A stretch of 64,000 nt of DNA, from contig KB445808.1 of NCBI GenBank assembly GCA_000320605.2, forward strand, positions 566,841 to 630,840. Reading direction: 5' to 3'. Within the stretch, counting starts at the first letter, position 1; every line of letters starts with the position of its first letter. Positions 43,544 to 56,392 of this stretch are shown here, one piece after another. The position numbers and the translations under genes were made by a program. The notes under the pieces were generated by a model that was given only the letters and a program-made list of their open reading frames with translations, had not been told where the DNA came from and made no database searches. The DNA is from Gelatoporia subvermispora B (Eukaryota; Basidiomycota; Agaricomycetes; Polyporales; Gelatoporiaceae).

Positions 43544-45536
43544 AGTGAATGGTCGTAGTTCTACGCGTTATACTGTATTCCTTCCCAAAATTGAGCACTC
43601 TCGGCGACCTGCCAGAGCTGATTTAAGTAATGTCGCTCTCGCTCTCGCGCTCCGACACACCAGACGAACGCTGCACATGTGCAAGCGGCCACGGACGCGG
43701 ACGCGCCGTCTTCGACACTCTGTTCTCGATCCTCGGCGCTCGGTAAGCTGTCTCGCTCGTGCCCTTGACCGGCGTCCCGGTTCTCGCTGGCATCCGTCGC
43801 GCAGCATCTTCACAGGCCATGCGCCACCGGCAGAATCCTGCGCACTGCGCACCAGGCATCGCCGTCCAGCGCGTCCAGGCCCGCCCGCGCGACGTGTGCC
43901 GTGGAGGAGCCGCCAGCAGCACGACGACCCCGGCGGATCGCGCCTGTGCGCTGCGCTGGCCCTCGTCCGGATGCATCCGCGGCGCGCGCTGTCGTCGTAG
44001 TGTATGTAGTGTAGTCAGTATAGTCCGATCCTAGACGGGCGCGCGTTGTCTTTGTGACGCCGTACGTGGCCTGAGCACGTAGGGGGCTTGGTAGTCCATG
44101 CGGGTCGCATGTCGTTTGGGGGATATCCGTAGGATGCCGTGTGAGATGAGCGAACGAGCCGGGAGGCGGGGAGGTGGGGAGGCGGGATGTGCGCAGCGGA
44201 TGAGCGATAGTCGATGATGAGACGCGTCTGCGCGCTGTCGCGGGTTTCCCCCTGCCGCAGCGCTGAGCTCACACCGCACGCGATATGCTTGGGGCGCGTC
44301 CCGGAACGGCAGAAATCGCCCGCGAGCGTGCTCAGTGCCGTGTTTGTCGTCCTTGCGGCAGTGCTTGGCGGTGGAGATGGTCATGCTCGACGCTCGCCAC
44401 GGTGGTCTCCGCCATGCGCTGTCGTCGCCCCAGCCCTGCAGTCCGCTGAGAGCGCGCCGAGCCCGTATCGCGGTGGACGGCGCGCCGGCGGGCCTCTGGG
44501 CCAGTTCACGAGTGTAGTACGCCGATGGCGTTCTGGTGGACCCTAGGACACCGGGGGCGTCCTGTGCGCGCACGCGTGGCTTCTGGACATGCCTGTGTGT
44601 CGCGTTTTGCTGTCTCAACGTGTCGTCTTCACCCGCAGGCACCGCCTTGTCGCCTTGCATGCGTGCTTGATATAGGCGCCGGAGATCTGGTACTTTGGCC
44701 ATGTTGGCAATGGCGTGGCCAGTAGAACGCGAGCACTGTCGATCATGGGCCCGGAGGAGTGAGTCGAGGTGCAGGGGTGCAGCCCGCGCATCCCCTCGTC
44801 AGGCCGTGCCCCGCACCCATTGATCTGTACTATAGTATACCATCAGTGGAATATACATATACGCACGACGCACCTGTTGTGCCGCCGCCCGAGTACCGCC
44901 ACACGGCCAGCGTGGATCGTCTACCCACCGTCCGAGATGCTCGCCCGCCTCGGCGACACAGACGGGCCCGGCGCTGCCCTCACGATGCACAGGTTGTCGA
45001 CGTTCTTCAGCGGGTGACATGACGAGGTGCCGAAGCTGGCCTAGGCAGCAAACGACGAGGGCAGTAGACAACGAGGGCGGTAAACGACGAGGGCGATAGA
45101 CATGAGAGCGACAGACAGCGAGGAGGCGTGCATTGAGCAGATCGCGAGAGCGGACGGACGGGCGAGGGTTGAGCGCAGTGGAGTGAGCGCGTGGGGAGAG
45201 CTTGGCAGTGAAAGCTGCAGACGCGGCGCGGCGACGTGCTCAGTGGGGTTGGTGGCGCGACAGGTGCGGCGCGAGTGCAAAGACCGGGGTTTGGGCTGCG
45301 ATCGTTGCGCGGCGCTGTGTTGAGCCTGGCGCTGGGGGGTTGGACTCGCTGCGAATATTTGGTGACGCTGCGGGTGGGATTGAGAATCGTATGGTAGCCG
45401 CGTGCCTGAGAAGCGCCCGTTTGGCAATGTCATCTCGCAACCTTGATGTCCTCGAAGTCCTAGCCCAGTCAACGACATGATCACACGACAATGAAACGGT
45501 CAGAGTTGTTGTATTTGTTCAGAATTCATGGCTAAT
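43544..45536. other. GC-rich stretch without a recognisable gene
   Basis: Many overlapping Arg/Pro/Ala-rich frames on both strands (for example minus 44,031-44,702). None has a motif or a clear splice pattern. Nothing could be supported. Confidence 0.4.
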
Positions 45537-46325
45537 ATGGGTCGAGGCAGGCGAGTCTGCTCGAGCCGTTCGAGCACATCCTGTCCATTCCGGGCGAAGA
45601 GATCAGGGGGCAGATGGTTGAGGCGCTGAACAAATGGCTCCGAGTTCCCACCGAGAAGCTCGGGATTATTTCAAACGTCGCCAGTACGCTGCATACTGCC
45701 AGCCTGCTGTGAGTTCCCGAAAATCCAATACCGCTGCGTTGACCCAGAACTCTGCCCAAGAATAGACGACATCGAAGATGATGCGCAGCTGAGAAGGGGC
45801 GTGCCTGGTACGTCTCTTATCCTGAACCGTGTGGGGTTGTAATTGCCAGCGGAACGCCCAGCCTCACAAGATCTATGGCATTCCCCAGACCACCAATGCC
45901 GCCAACCATATCTACTTCCTCGCGTACCAAGAGCTGTTCAGGTTGCTATCCGAGTTAGATGCGCAGGCACCGAGTGGACAAGGCGAAGGGAGGGGGCGAC
46001 TGATACTACCTACGGAGCTGGATCGTCTGGTGACCGGTGAGTAGACGCGCCCCATGTCAGGCTCGGGAGCAGCCTCATGGTGTTCTCCGCATCAAGCCGA
46101 GCTGTTGTCTCTGCATCGTGGGCAGGGCCTGGAACTGCTCTGGCGCGACTCACTATCATGCCCGACCGAAGAGGAATATGCTGGGATGGTTAACGACGGT
46201 GAGTTTGTCAGCCCTTTGAGAGAGTTACGAACCTGACCTAGCGCATCGCAGAGACCGGAGGTCTGTTCCGTGTGGCAGTCAAGCTCATGATGGCCTGTGC
46301 TACGAGCAATTTTGACGTATGCGCA
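45537..46325 (+). pseudogene. Geranylgeranyl diphosphate synthase, N-terminal half relic
   Basis: The intact enzyme makes C20 GGPP from FPP and IPP for prenylation and terpenoids. Blocks: SLLEPFEHILSIPGEEIRGQ, GIISNVASTLHTASLL, then after an intron IDDIEDDAQLRRGVP (first Asp-rich motif, D-D-I-E-D). Next come [71 protein letters not shown] and stop. Family intron positions are kept. The join after RRGVP is one base out of frame with HKIYG. The sequence ends before the second Asp-rich motif, so it cannot be catalytic. There is no start codon; the first about 30 residues are missing. Confidence 0.88.
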
Positions 46326-47639
46326 GCGTAGCCAACGCAAGCTTCGCGAGGCTCAAGGCCAGGGAGAAGCCCTCTGAACCTTTGAGCAAATCCGCTAAGA
46401 ATCTTCAATCGCGTCGGCGGCGAACGCGCCTGAAGACATAGGGAGTGATGGGACCGGACTGTCGGAATGGCGCAGAGGAGAAGTCCTGAGCGACTGGCCA
46501 CAAGCCGTCGAGGTCGCACGGTCGCACAGCAGCGCTTGTTCACCAGCAGCACGAAGACGAGAAGTCAGTTTCTCCGGGAAGAGCTACTTGGTCTTGCGAA
46601 GCATGCGGGTGAGTGTGAATGCGACTGGGCTATGTGCTCTGCTCATTTGTAAAGACAGACTTGAACCTGTCGCAGACACGTGTTCAGGCCCCTCACGCAG
46701 GCGCATCCTCGCTGCAAGTAGATGCTGCTTCCCGGGAGGCGGTTGAAGCTGTGGGAAGCGAGCTTGTACGCCGTGTCAATCTGCACGAGCTCCCAGAAGG
46801 GGAACCAAGCGAGAACAGGCTGCGGGTGCTGGATCAGATCGTTGGATGGCTGGCACACGAGGTCCGGCGGATCGCGCAAAGACCAGGGTGTGTGTCCGCT
46901 GGATGCAACACGTAGTCTAAGCTAAGCCGCTGATGCACTGCACGCATTCAGCTCATATGCATCCAGCGATATGTTCGTGTTCCTGAGCTGGACCTGCGGA
47001 CTGTACGTCACCTGCGTCAAAATGAATCTGCAACTCGAGTCGACGCCCGCCTGGGAGCCGTTAATCGGGGTGATGGCGACTTTGGTCAACTTGCTGGCTC
47101 GTTGGCAGCCCAATTTGTTCGCGTTGTATTCTCGTGTCTTGGCGACCGCAGCGGCCTCGCGGTTTCTTCCTCTCGGCAGTCTCGCGATTGCGCGGTTACT
47201 CTCTCGTGGGCACGGTGGCTCGGTTCGTATGACGTGGAAATGTACCTGTGTATCCGTGCGACCTCTCGCATCCGGTCTCCGTCCGTCCACTGCCCCTTGG
47301 GCCCTCGTAGACACTACCAGCGTCCAGCGTCCGACATCCGAAGTCCGACGTTCACTCCAGATGGTCTGGACCCTTGGATATCGCTCGCTCGCTGGCGGGC
47401 GCGGTAGCTCGGCGATCGCAGAGAGCTGAGCTGGGCGGTAGCAATGGACGTGCAGTTCTTGCTGCTAGCACGTCGAGTGGTGCAGCTCGTCATCTTCAAG
47501 CTTTGGCGGGAGGTCATGGCGATCCCGGGATTGAGACATGCTCGCAACATGGCGGCGGGCCCACGGTCGATGAGTGCGTGTTGGGCGTCGCTCAGCGTGC
47601 GTCTTTGGCCGTTTCTGCGGAGGCGGGTCCTGCGGGCGA
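46326..47639. other. Stretch with an unidentified fragment
   Basis: The plus frame near 46,710-46,890 reads EAVEAVGSELVRRVNLHELP and NRLRVLDQIVGWLAHEVRRI and looks like real protein. It has no start, no joinable exons and no recognised family. The rest holds nothing supported. Confidence 0.35.
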
Positions 47640-48130
47640 GCTATTCATCACAACATCAGGCTTTTCTCCACCAGTCAACCAACATAGAGCACCCACCTCC
47701 AACCCCCCCCCCCCCCGGAAGCCTGGCGCGCTGACCGCCGCCTGCTCCACCGCCTTGTCACCGACAACGCTCCCCGTGAATGGCACAAAGTCGACCGTGG
47801 GATGCTGCGCCGCGAAGCTTGTGAGCGCGGGACAGATGTAGGACCTGGATGACATCCTTGGGCACGCCCGCGCGGGTGAGCGCGAGCGCAAAGCGCTCCG
47901 CGATGAGTGGCGCCTGCGAAGACGGCTTCAGGAGGACGGCATGGCCTGCGATGATCACGGGAAGGACGGATTTAATGGAGACGAGGTACGGGTACCTATG
48001 AACGCGTGCAATCAGTACGACGATAGAGGCAATGGAAGCACGACGCACTTCCAGGGCGCGATGACGAGGCGCCCCCCTCTTGTTTTCCTTCTGCTTACCT
48101 ACCTCGCGCAACCCGTACATACGCACGTCG
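47640..48130 (-). pseudogene. Aldehyde dehydrogenase fragment
   Basis: The minus strand reads VSIKSVLPVIIAGHAVLLKP, ERFALALTRAGVPKDVIQVL and, in another frame, FAAQHPTVDFVPFTGSVVG and AVEQAAVSAPGFRG. This matches the NAD-binding part of the ALDH superfamily (the LKPS and FTGS motifs). A frameshift lies between VLHLS and PALTSF. The catalytic Cys/Glu half is absent. A 14-nt C run falls at its 3' end, where the family has a Gly-rich LELGGK segment. It resembles succinate-semialdehyde-type enzymes, but the subtype is not certain. Confidence 0.8.
47703..47716. repeat. Poly-C run
   Basis: Fourteen consecutive C on the plus strand at the end of the aldehyde dehydrogenase relic. Confidence 0.9.
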
Positions 48131-48213
48131 CTCCGAAGACACGTGAAACCGACACTAAAGAGACCAGGAATCGGGAAACTTTGGTGTCGAATATATAGTT
48201 CTAGCATCAGCAC

Positions 48214-51200
48214 ACCCTAGGGCCCGTCACAGTAGACAAATGCATTTGTAAAATTTCAATTCTATTCATCATCTGACTACTAACGATGTGTGAAACAATA
48301 GATGCACGTTATTGCAGGGTGTAGAAGATCGCGATGTGGGGTTCATGCGAGGCACAGCGCCGCGCATGAAGTGAGCGGAAAATCCACCCAGCGACGTGTT
48401 CCGTAGCAACGGAGGTTCTCCCTTGTCTCACAAAACGCGTCGCCATCGCATTAGGTAGTGACCGGATCTGCACCGCAGCTGCAGGCTGCAGCTAGCACTG
48501 CCCCTTCCCATCCGCACCTACGCGACTAGCGACCCGCGACTTTCGGCCCAAGTATGAGCAGCCCTTCTTCCGTCCATCTCGCGTTACTTTTCACGGTGAT
48601 TCGGGCCAGCATACGCGGTGTAACGAGCGTCAGTGCGACGCCAGGACGGAGGCGAGGTCGCGCGGACAAGGTTAGGCACTGAGAGACGGGCGCGGCAGGG
48701 GAGTCTTCAACGTGGGTGGAACCAGGTCTGCAGATGGGTCGGGAGGTCGAACGTCTCGCGGGGATGAGGCTGGACATGGAGGCGGTCGACTGCGGCGCGA
48801 ATGGATTTTGGTGTGGTTTTGTGCGGATGGACAGAGACGGAGGTCGTTTCACGGCGTAGGACACAAGTACACCCGCCTCGACATCGCAGGACGGGATGGG
48901 TCTGTCCGCGCGCGGAGGATACAGTGTTCACAGTAAGGGTGTATGCGCCGGGTCAAGGTGCCATTGCTACAGGTCGGCCGAGAGGAACAGATGGACCTAG
49001 AGGTGATAGACCGTTGTGCGAGGAGGCTGGTGCGTTTGCGTCGGACGAGGTGCAGAGGTCACATCACCAGTACCAGAAATTAGAGCAGCGGCGAGTGGTC
49101 CGGCAGCGGGTAGCATAGGACTGGTCGCTGAAGGGAAGTCCTTGGTTACGTTCTGGATGAATGTTGAAATTAATGGACCTGTCCATTACACCCTGATAAT
49201 TGCTGAAGAGGAGGGTACCCGGTGTCATCATATGTGGACGCATGCGCATTTCCCAGATTTGGCCTTAACTTAACATGGAACCGCTGAACTTGACTTGAGT
49301 ACTCACTTTGGTATCCCAGCTGGAGTTCATCGGTTCGCGATGGCTCCTTGATCTCCGCTCCCGCATTCAAATGGGCACCCATACACCCAGGTGAAGCTAC
49401 CAAATGAGACTTGACCAGGACGTAATCGGTTTCGCGTTCAGCACAATTCGCTCTCCAGCTCACCACACGCAACCTTTCGAAATAAACCTCTTTCTCAGCT
49501 CCCCGCGCGCGAGCGTTCATTTCCCTGCAAAGATATCTCCAAGTACATAGCCTTGAAGATGAGTAGCAAGTTGGCGGCATCGAGGGTCGTTGAGAAAATG
49601 GAGGTCAGGAGTACCGCCCGAGATGGTTCACACAGGAGAGGACGGAGAGCAGAGAGACGGTGGCGCTCACGCACGTGATCGGCGCCAGTCGCTGCCCCGC
49701 GATTGGCGGGGCGCGCTCGGCATGCGCCTCGATGCGCGCCTCAAGGCACATCCTGCATCTGCGTCGGACGCTTCCCTCTGCTTGGGCTGGTCCTGCGCCC
49801 TTCTGCCCCGGGGCTGGCGTGCTAATTAGCCAAACGCATACTCTCGCTCGTCCTGCATCCCGGACGGTATCAATCATCTTCAGGAGCTCGTGTAGGCCGT
49901 GTGCGGTCTCGCAACATCTCGCGTGCCGCGATGGATCCAAGCTGAATAGATGCGAGGCGGGACAGTCGATCGACAAGTACTACACCCGCTGACACTTGTG
50001 CTGGTCGATCAAGGAGCGGATGATCGAGGGCGCGGACGAGGGCGGTCGAAACAGTCCTGCCATGGTACGCCCTTTACCTTTGCTCTGCTTGCCCCGTTAC
50101 TTGCCAATGATTGTCCTCAATAGCTTTAGTACCGTCGCTGTCGCCTCTGATGCGTATATGCAAATGTCTGGTCCGGTCGTCCCTCACATCGGTCTCAACC
50201 CCTGGCCGCCCAAATTATGTTCCTCTTTCCCTTCCTTGCGGTTCGATCGTGCGTCGTCTGGCGCGTCGGTTGCGCAGGATGCATCCCGTTGCCCCGTCCC
50301 GCTTCGTCCCCCGTCCGTTCAGCGTGGTGTGGTCTAGCCACCTCCTCGATCCTTATCCCTCCACTCGCGTCTACCTCACGTATACGGGTGCGGACACATG
50401 ACACTGCGGGCATCCCGCTCGAGCGCCGCCTATGACCACGTGCTTCATCGCACCTGCTATGGCCCGCCCTGTATCTGCCGCAACTCGTACGCAGAGGTTG
50501 TCCAGAGAGCGTCGCTGGTCATTCCCAGTTCCCCTGTCCCTATACCTGCTCCTGTCTGTCGGCCCAAACACTCCTCAGACATCATGCCGCCCGGATTCTT
50601 TCTCGGACGACTCCAAGCTACACGATCATGGGGAGCACTGTTCTGTCCGCGCGTGTTGTCCTCGCGGGCTGAACTCAGGAACATCTGCGTATGCCGGTCG
50701 CAGGCATGCGCATTGTAGATATAAGGGCCCGCAGCTGTGTGCGCGACGGTGCGGCGAGCTGGGCATTGATAACGCCGCTGTCAACCTCCTGCCTCCATGT
50801 GCGCATCCGTGCATAGTCTGCGCGTATCATCCCCGGACCTGCACACTACCTAGAGCCGCTGTGTTACTGTCGCCAGCTGCTGTCTCCTGTCCTCGATGTC
50901 ACCAGGATTACGAGAGACTTGTGTAGACCCGTCTCCAACCACATCTCCTGGCTCTGCCGGCTAGACAACTTAACTTCTCTCCGACTTTATTCCCGCGCAC
51001 CAGCTCCCGAGCGCCATTTCCGCCATCACCAGCTCTGCGGATAATCATCTCATCAACATGGGACCATCGAGCCCCGCTCCAGCTACCACCTCGACGCATC
51101 GGGCACATCCATAACCCACGAGGCCATCCCCGCCAAGCCCGATTGCCTGCTGCCACTCTGCGCCGTCGTCGGGGTCTATGGAGGGGGGCCAATGCGCGAC

Positions 51201-54200
51201 CCGCTGAAGCCTGAGCGATACGCCACACGCCAGAGATATCAGCCCTTCCAGGCTTCCACACCGCTCACACACATTGCCTGCTCCAGAGCTCCCTCAGCAA
51301 TCTCTGCGCACCGACATGCACCTCAACCACCTCTCCGCCGGGCGCGACCCCGCGGTGCTCGTTCCGCTGCAGCAGGACGCCGCGCAGGATGCGGAGGGCG
51401 ACGCGCTCAGTGGACTACCGATGTACCAGACGAGCATTGGCTCCCCCGGGCCCCGAGCGCCCCGCATACGACTTTTTGAGCACGTGGAGACTTTTGCTCG
51501 CGAAGAGAAGGTCCGGCTTAGCATCCAGGCTCCCGTACCTCCTTACACGAATGGCTTCGACTTTCAAGCCAGCTCACCGAAGACTAGCGGTGAGGGCAAG
51601 GTGCGTATCCGCCAACCGAGCCCTCCAGACGACGCTGATGGCCATCATTTTGCTGCCCGCAGTGCCCCGTATTCCAGTCGACGTTCACCCGACCACAACG
51701 TGTTGTCCGCCATATGCGCTTCCGTAAGTCATTGCCTCCTATCTTTTCTCCTCATTGCTCCACGCCCGCCGTTCCCTCGCGGACACCCGTCTTCTCATGT
51801 ACGCCGGCCAAAGAGGATCGAGAAACACTGAGATCGGGTCCTCCGTGGAGTCGGGGGAGCCCGTGGGTCGACCCGGCCACTGGGGATGCTGGCCGTGCAG
51901 ATGCTCGGCGCACCCAGAATGCGCACTATGGCTTGTTCGGCATCTTAAAGCCACCCGGTCGCAGAATAGATCTTTGCTGCCGACCGTCGACCTCCCGTCC
52001 CTCACGCACCTCGTTTGCCTGCGTCTGGATTAGCACAATGTCGCCCGCTCGGTGGCCGTCACTGTTCATCAGCTGCAGGCAGACGGGGGGCAGCCCGTGT
52101 GCTGGTGTGCTCGACGGGGATCTAATCGAGCTTTCCGCGACCGCAACCGAACAATCCTCGAGGCTCTTTGCTCTACCCTGCCTCTACGGGCCGTCCATTG
52201 CGCTCGTCCTAGGCGGACTGCAAATGTTGGCCAGTTGTGTGCCGGCGAGTGCGACTCTCGCGTGACCGTGATGTCTAGAAGACCCGGCTACTTTTGCGAT
52301 CCCTGGCGCAGCACAGCCGTCAGAGCTGCGCCATGCAGCGACAAGCGCGGCTGCAGTCGTATTTTGCATCTCGACGAGCACAGTGCGTCTCCCAGTTCTG
52401 ACCAGCGTCTGCGCGGTATGATGTACGGCCACATTGGACGCGGTTCCACCGCGAACCCTACTTTGCTGCCGCGGCTCTCCCTCGCGACGTGCGTTTCGAG
52501 CTTATCACTTACCTGATGCCTGTTACGTCTAGACGCGGAGACCGGCCATATAACTGTCAGCATTGCGGCAATTAATTCGCGCGGAGGTAAGTCCTGTCCC
52601 AATCGGGCCATATTCTGTGCTCGCGCGCCTTTGCATTCTCTTGTAGTGACCAGCGTTCGCGGCACGTAAACAAGTACGCTTCCCAGAAACCTCTAATGAC
52701 GACTGCGCCGAACGGGCGCAAGGGTGCTGCCGCTGCATCTCGCGCCACAACCTCGAAGTAGGCCTATGATCAATGCGTCCTGGGAAGCAGAAGCGAAGGC
52801 GTAGCTGGGGTGGCGAGGGATGCGCGAGGCGGGGTGAGGCGGGGGCCGGGCGGGCGGGGCAGAGCGAGGCAGGGAAGGAGATGGAGGAGAAGGAGGTGCT
52901 GGTGTTGGTGCTGGGAGAGAGTGCGAGGCGCGGCGCGCGTCGTGCGTCGGGTGCATGGTACGTGTACGTAGCGGGCTGACAAATATATTTGTTGTTGCAG
53001 CGACGAGCTTGTGGTCGTGGGGAGGACCTGCCAAAGGGAGGTGCTACGAGCCCATGAAGATATACGAGGGATAGAGCATGTTGAGGGATATAGAGACAGG
53101 AGGTGCGCCTTGGATTGTGCGGGGTGGGCAGGGGACGAGGGGACTTCGCACAGAGAGCCTGAGGCCCTGAGCCACTACTCGGATTGGCACTCGATTCAAG
53201 CAGCAGGTAATTCTTCTTTGTTGCTGTAGTATTCAGTACATCGGTCAACAGCCTACAGTGTCTACGCTACACGAGAATCGCCGCCGCCGTCGTGTCTGTC
53301 TCTCGCGCGCCAGGCACTCCCGACCGCCCGACCTTTTACGCTCTCCCGTCCGCGTTCTCGTTCCCCCGCCCCTGCACGCCTTGGACGCGCTCCCAGAGTC
53401 CGTACACAGTCTCTGCAACTCGTCCCGCCCGCCCCACTTCGCCGCCGCGCCCGTCGAGCGCGATTTCTTCGATGCAATCTCCTTGGGCGCCTATATCACC
53501 GCGCTCGGACTTCGAGTTTGATGGCGAGCCGGTCTACTGAGACTAGTCTCGTGCTGCTGACTGCTGTCGTCTGGGCCCAGCAGTGCGACTGCGCAAGTCT
53601 CGGATGGCACGCCGCCCGGGGGACTTGTCCTACAGTGAGTTCTTTGCCATGGTGAGCTTGATTCCGGCGGGCCCCGCGAACATTTGTGACCGCACGGCCC
53701 GCGCGCCGCATGCTTGTGAAGGCGCTACTGTTGCCGACACGACGCGGCGCCGGGGGAGATAGTCACCGCGATGCCGTGCGTGAAACCGCGAGCGAGAACC
53801 TTGGCGCTCGGACTGCAGTAGCGAGCGATCCCCAGTCGATCGCCGGATTGTCAGCCTGCCGAGCCCGCCAAATGTCTTGCTCTCGCGCCGCCTGGTGGAT
53901 CGGGAAGGAGTGCCGACTAGACTGCGACCGGACGGTGCAGACATGGCGACGGTCGACTTGATATTCGTGCAGATGCAGCCCAGCGAGCATGGATCTGCAA
54001 CGACAGCCGAGCCTGGCGGATGCGCACCGCGCGCTTCGTCTGGGATCGAGATGTCGCCGGAAGTGAAAAGCCGAGTCCGAAACCGCACGAGACAGCGTCC
54101 CCGCGCGCGCAAGTCCGGCATAGCAAGCTACAGCAAGCCCGGGGGCCCAGAAGATTCTGCGTCGCAGACACGGCCCGCGGAGTACGGGACTGGATCCGTA

Positions 54201-55832
54201 GTATTGTGCGCGTACCGCGAAGGATGCGGAGGCCGTGAGGTGATGAAGAACATACTCGAGAGGTATGCTGAGGTTGGCGTTGCGAGTTTATGCTAGAATG
54301 CAGGTGCCGATGACGAGGCCGCGTGCCGCCAAGGCGCGAGCAACAGGAGCCCAGTGGGAGCGCACGTTTTGCGCGAGTACTGCGCGCGCCCAACGCATCG
54401 TTAGATCCGCAGCAGGGCCGAGGGCGAGCCAAGTCATTGACAGGTACGGTGGGCAACAGGACTTGTGAATTTCGCAGAGAACCGACACGGCCATCCGCCA
54501 GAGACATTCAAATGACAGACACCCCGCGGCGTGCGTTCGGACGTGCCCTGAGTCAAACGTGAGTCAATGGGTGCTCACCATGCACGAGGAGGCCAAGCTG
54601 CAGGTCATCCATATCTTGTCGGGGGTCGAACTGCCGCCATCCGCAGGGTTCTGTGGCGCGCGCGTTGTCGACGCTTCTGGGTGGACCTTTTCGCCGAAAG
54701 ATGCTAACAGTGTGGTGTCGCGCCGCGATCCGCGAAGTGGACATTACTCGAGCGGGTGTGCATGGATACATGGTCGGCCGTCTAAGAGCACCGCGGTTGT
54801 GCGCGATGGCCGACATCACGACGCAATGTCGCGATCTGTGAAGCCGACGTTGCACACGCTGTTATTATCCACCATCAGGGGGGAAGAGAGAGGTAACGCG
54901 TCCGCGCGCGATGAGCGGGAGAGTAATAGCGGTGAGGAACGAGCGCGAAGGATGATGCAGTTCAAATGCACGTCGCTGTATGTTCAAGTGCACGCGGCGA
55001 TTGCCGGGAGGCGCGCGGCACGTGGCGGCAGCTCCCGTCATACGCGCGACGCCACCCGGCGCGCAAGACGGAGGAGGAGGATGCACAGACAGCGAGCCCT
55101 GCCGGTGTCGAGGCGTCGTACGGGACTCACGTACGGGCGACGCACGAGACACAAAAGTGCGGCGTACGGTGCTCGGTGGGTAACCTTGCACGTGATGGAT
55201 AACCCCCTGGAGGATGGCCATACGGCAGAGGCGGCGAGACAAGGAGGACTCGTTGTATGGAACCGAGAGCGTGACGAACAGACTGTGGATGGCGGGCTCT
55301 GCGGGTAGTCGACGCATTTCAGGAGACAAACAGTAGCGGTGGCCGACGCGCGATGTGCGTGGTCCGGGAGAGGCTGGTAATGCGAACACCTGCCAGGCTG
55401 GATGCTGCCGGATGGCGCGATTCCCTTCGTGTGCTTGGGGGTCGCATGCTTGATATGTCCGTGCATTGAGGCCATCTTGGCCTCGCGCAAGTGCCACCGG
55501 AGAGACGCTCGGAGAAAGATTCCTGATAGCCCCATTCGCCCGCCTCGCGAGTCGCTAGTAGAATTGATCGTTAGTATCCCGCCATATCCATATCAGGCAG
55601 ATCACCGCCTTGTGGGTGTTTGGAGATCATCCGGATAGTGCCTTAGTATGGCAAACATATGGTATTCCCAGCCGACGTTGCTGGATCCAATACGTTCTAG
55701 CCACTGAATATTTTTCCTGCAGAATATTCAACAACAGGACTCACAGCTTATATAAATTTTAGCCACTCGCGACGAGCAATGAGCCCGCCGTCGCCTCATT
55801 TCAGGTCCTGCCCTCAGCCTGGGTTCTCCGCA
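48214..55832. other. Long GC-rich stretch without an assignable gene
   Basis: More than 7 kb with no gene I can name. Protein-like pieces, all without a supported model: minus about 49,500-49,570 (NLLLIFKAMYLEIFAG), plus 51,310-51,650 (LNHLSAGRDPAVLVPLQQDA and YQTSIGSPGPRAPRIRLFEH), plus about 52,450-52,520 (ALPRDVRFELITYLMP, F-box-like in feel) and plus 53,292-53,540 (Ser/Pro-rich, ending DFEFDGEPVY). Overlapping Arg-rich frames elsewhere reflect base composition. It is probably more decayed duplicate material. Confidence 0.35.
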
Positions 55833-55873
55833 TGTAAATCTGTGTAAATCTGTTGTAAATCTGCTGTAAATCT
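55833..55873. repeat. TGTAAATCTG short tandem repeat
   Basis: Four copies of TGTAAATCTG with 0-2 nt between them, about 90 bp before the satellite starts. Confidence 0.8.
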
Positions 55874-55957
55874 GCCACAAATAAGCGACTTAGCTATGAC
55901 TTAGTTGTGCATTTGCTCTTGAGGCCATTGATTTACCTGCTACTGTATCACTGATAT

Positions 55958-56392
55958 CTTGCAAACTGGATGCACCGGATGCGCGCATCCTTGGTGCCCT
56001 GCACGTGGTCGAAGCCGCAACTGGTGGCTGGATCATCTAGATAGGTCGATCCGCAACCGGCAAGCTGGATGCGCCAGATGCGCACATCCGCGATGTTCTG
56101 CACGTGGCGAAACCATAACCGATGTCTGGATCGTCCAGACGAGTGGATCCACAGCCGGCAAGCTGGATGCACCAGTTGCGCGCATCCTTGATGCTCCGCA
56201 CGTGGTCGAAACCGCAATCGGTGGCTGGATCGCCCAGATAGGTCGATCTGCAACCGGCAAGCTGGATGCGCCAGATGTGCGCATCCGTGGTGCTCTGCAC
56301 GCATTGAAACCATAACCGATGTCTGGATCGTCCAGATGGGTGCATCCACAGCCGGCAAGCTGGATGCACCGGTTGCGCGCATCCTTGATGTC
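55958..56392. repeat. 99-bp satellite, left block
   Basis: About four units. The anchor GCACGTGG starts at 56001, 56100 and 56198 and is mutated at 56297, so the period is 98-99 bp. Units share GCGCATCC, CTGGATCG and GCAAGCTGGATGC blocks. The array is cut at 56,392 by the LINE. Confidence 0.92.

Noticed and set aside
44031..44702. 223-aa minus ORF
   Set aside because: Overlaps equally long frames on the plus strand, with Arg/Ala/Pro bias and no domain. Treated as compositional.
45537..48130. Terpenoid biosynthetic cluster
   Set aside because: The only prenyl synthase is truncated before its second Asp-rich motif and the dehydrogenase lacks its catalytic half. No cyclase, P450 or transporter was recognised.
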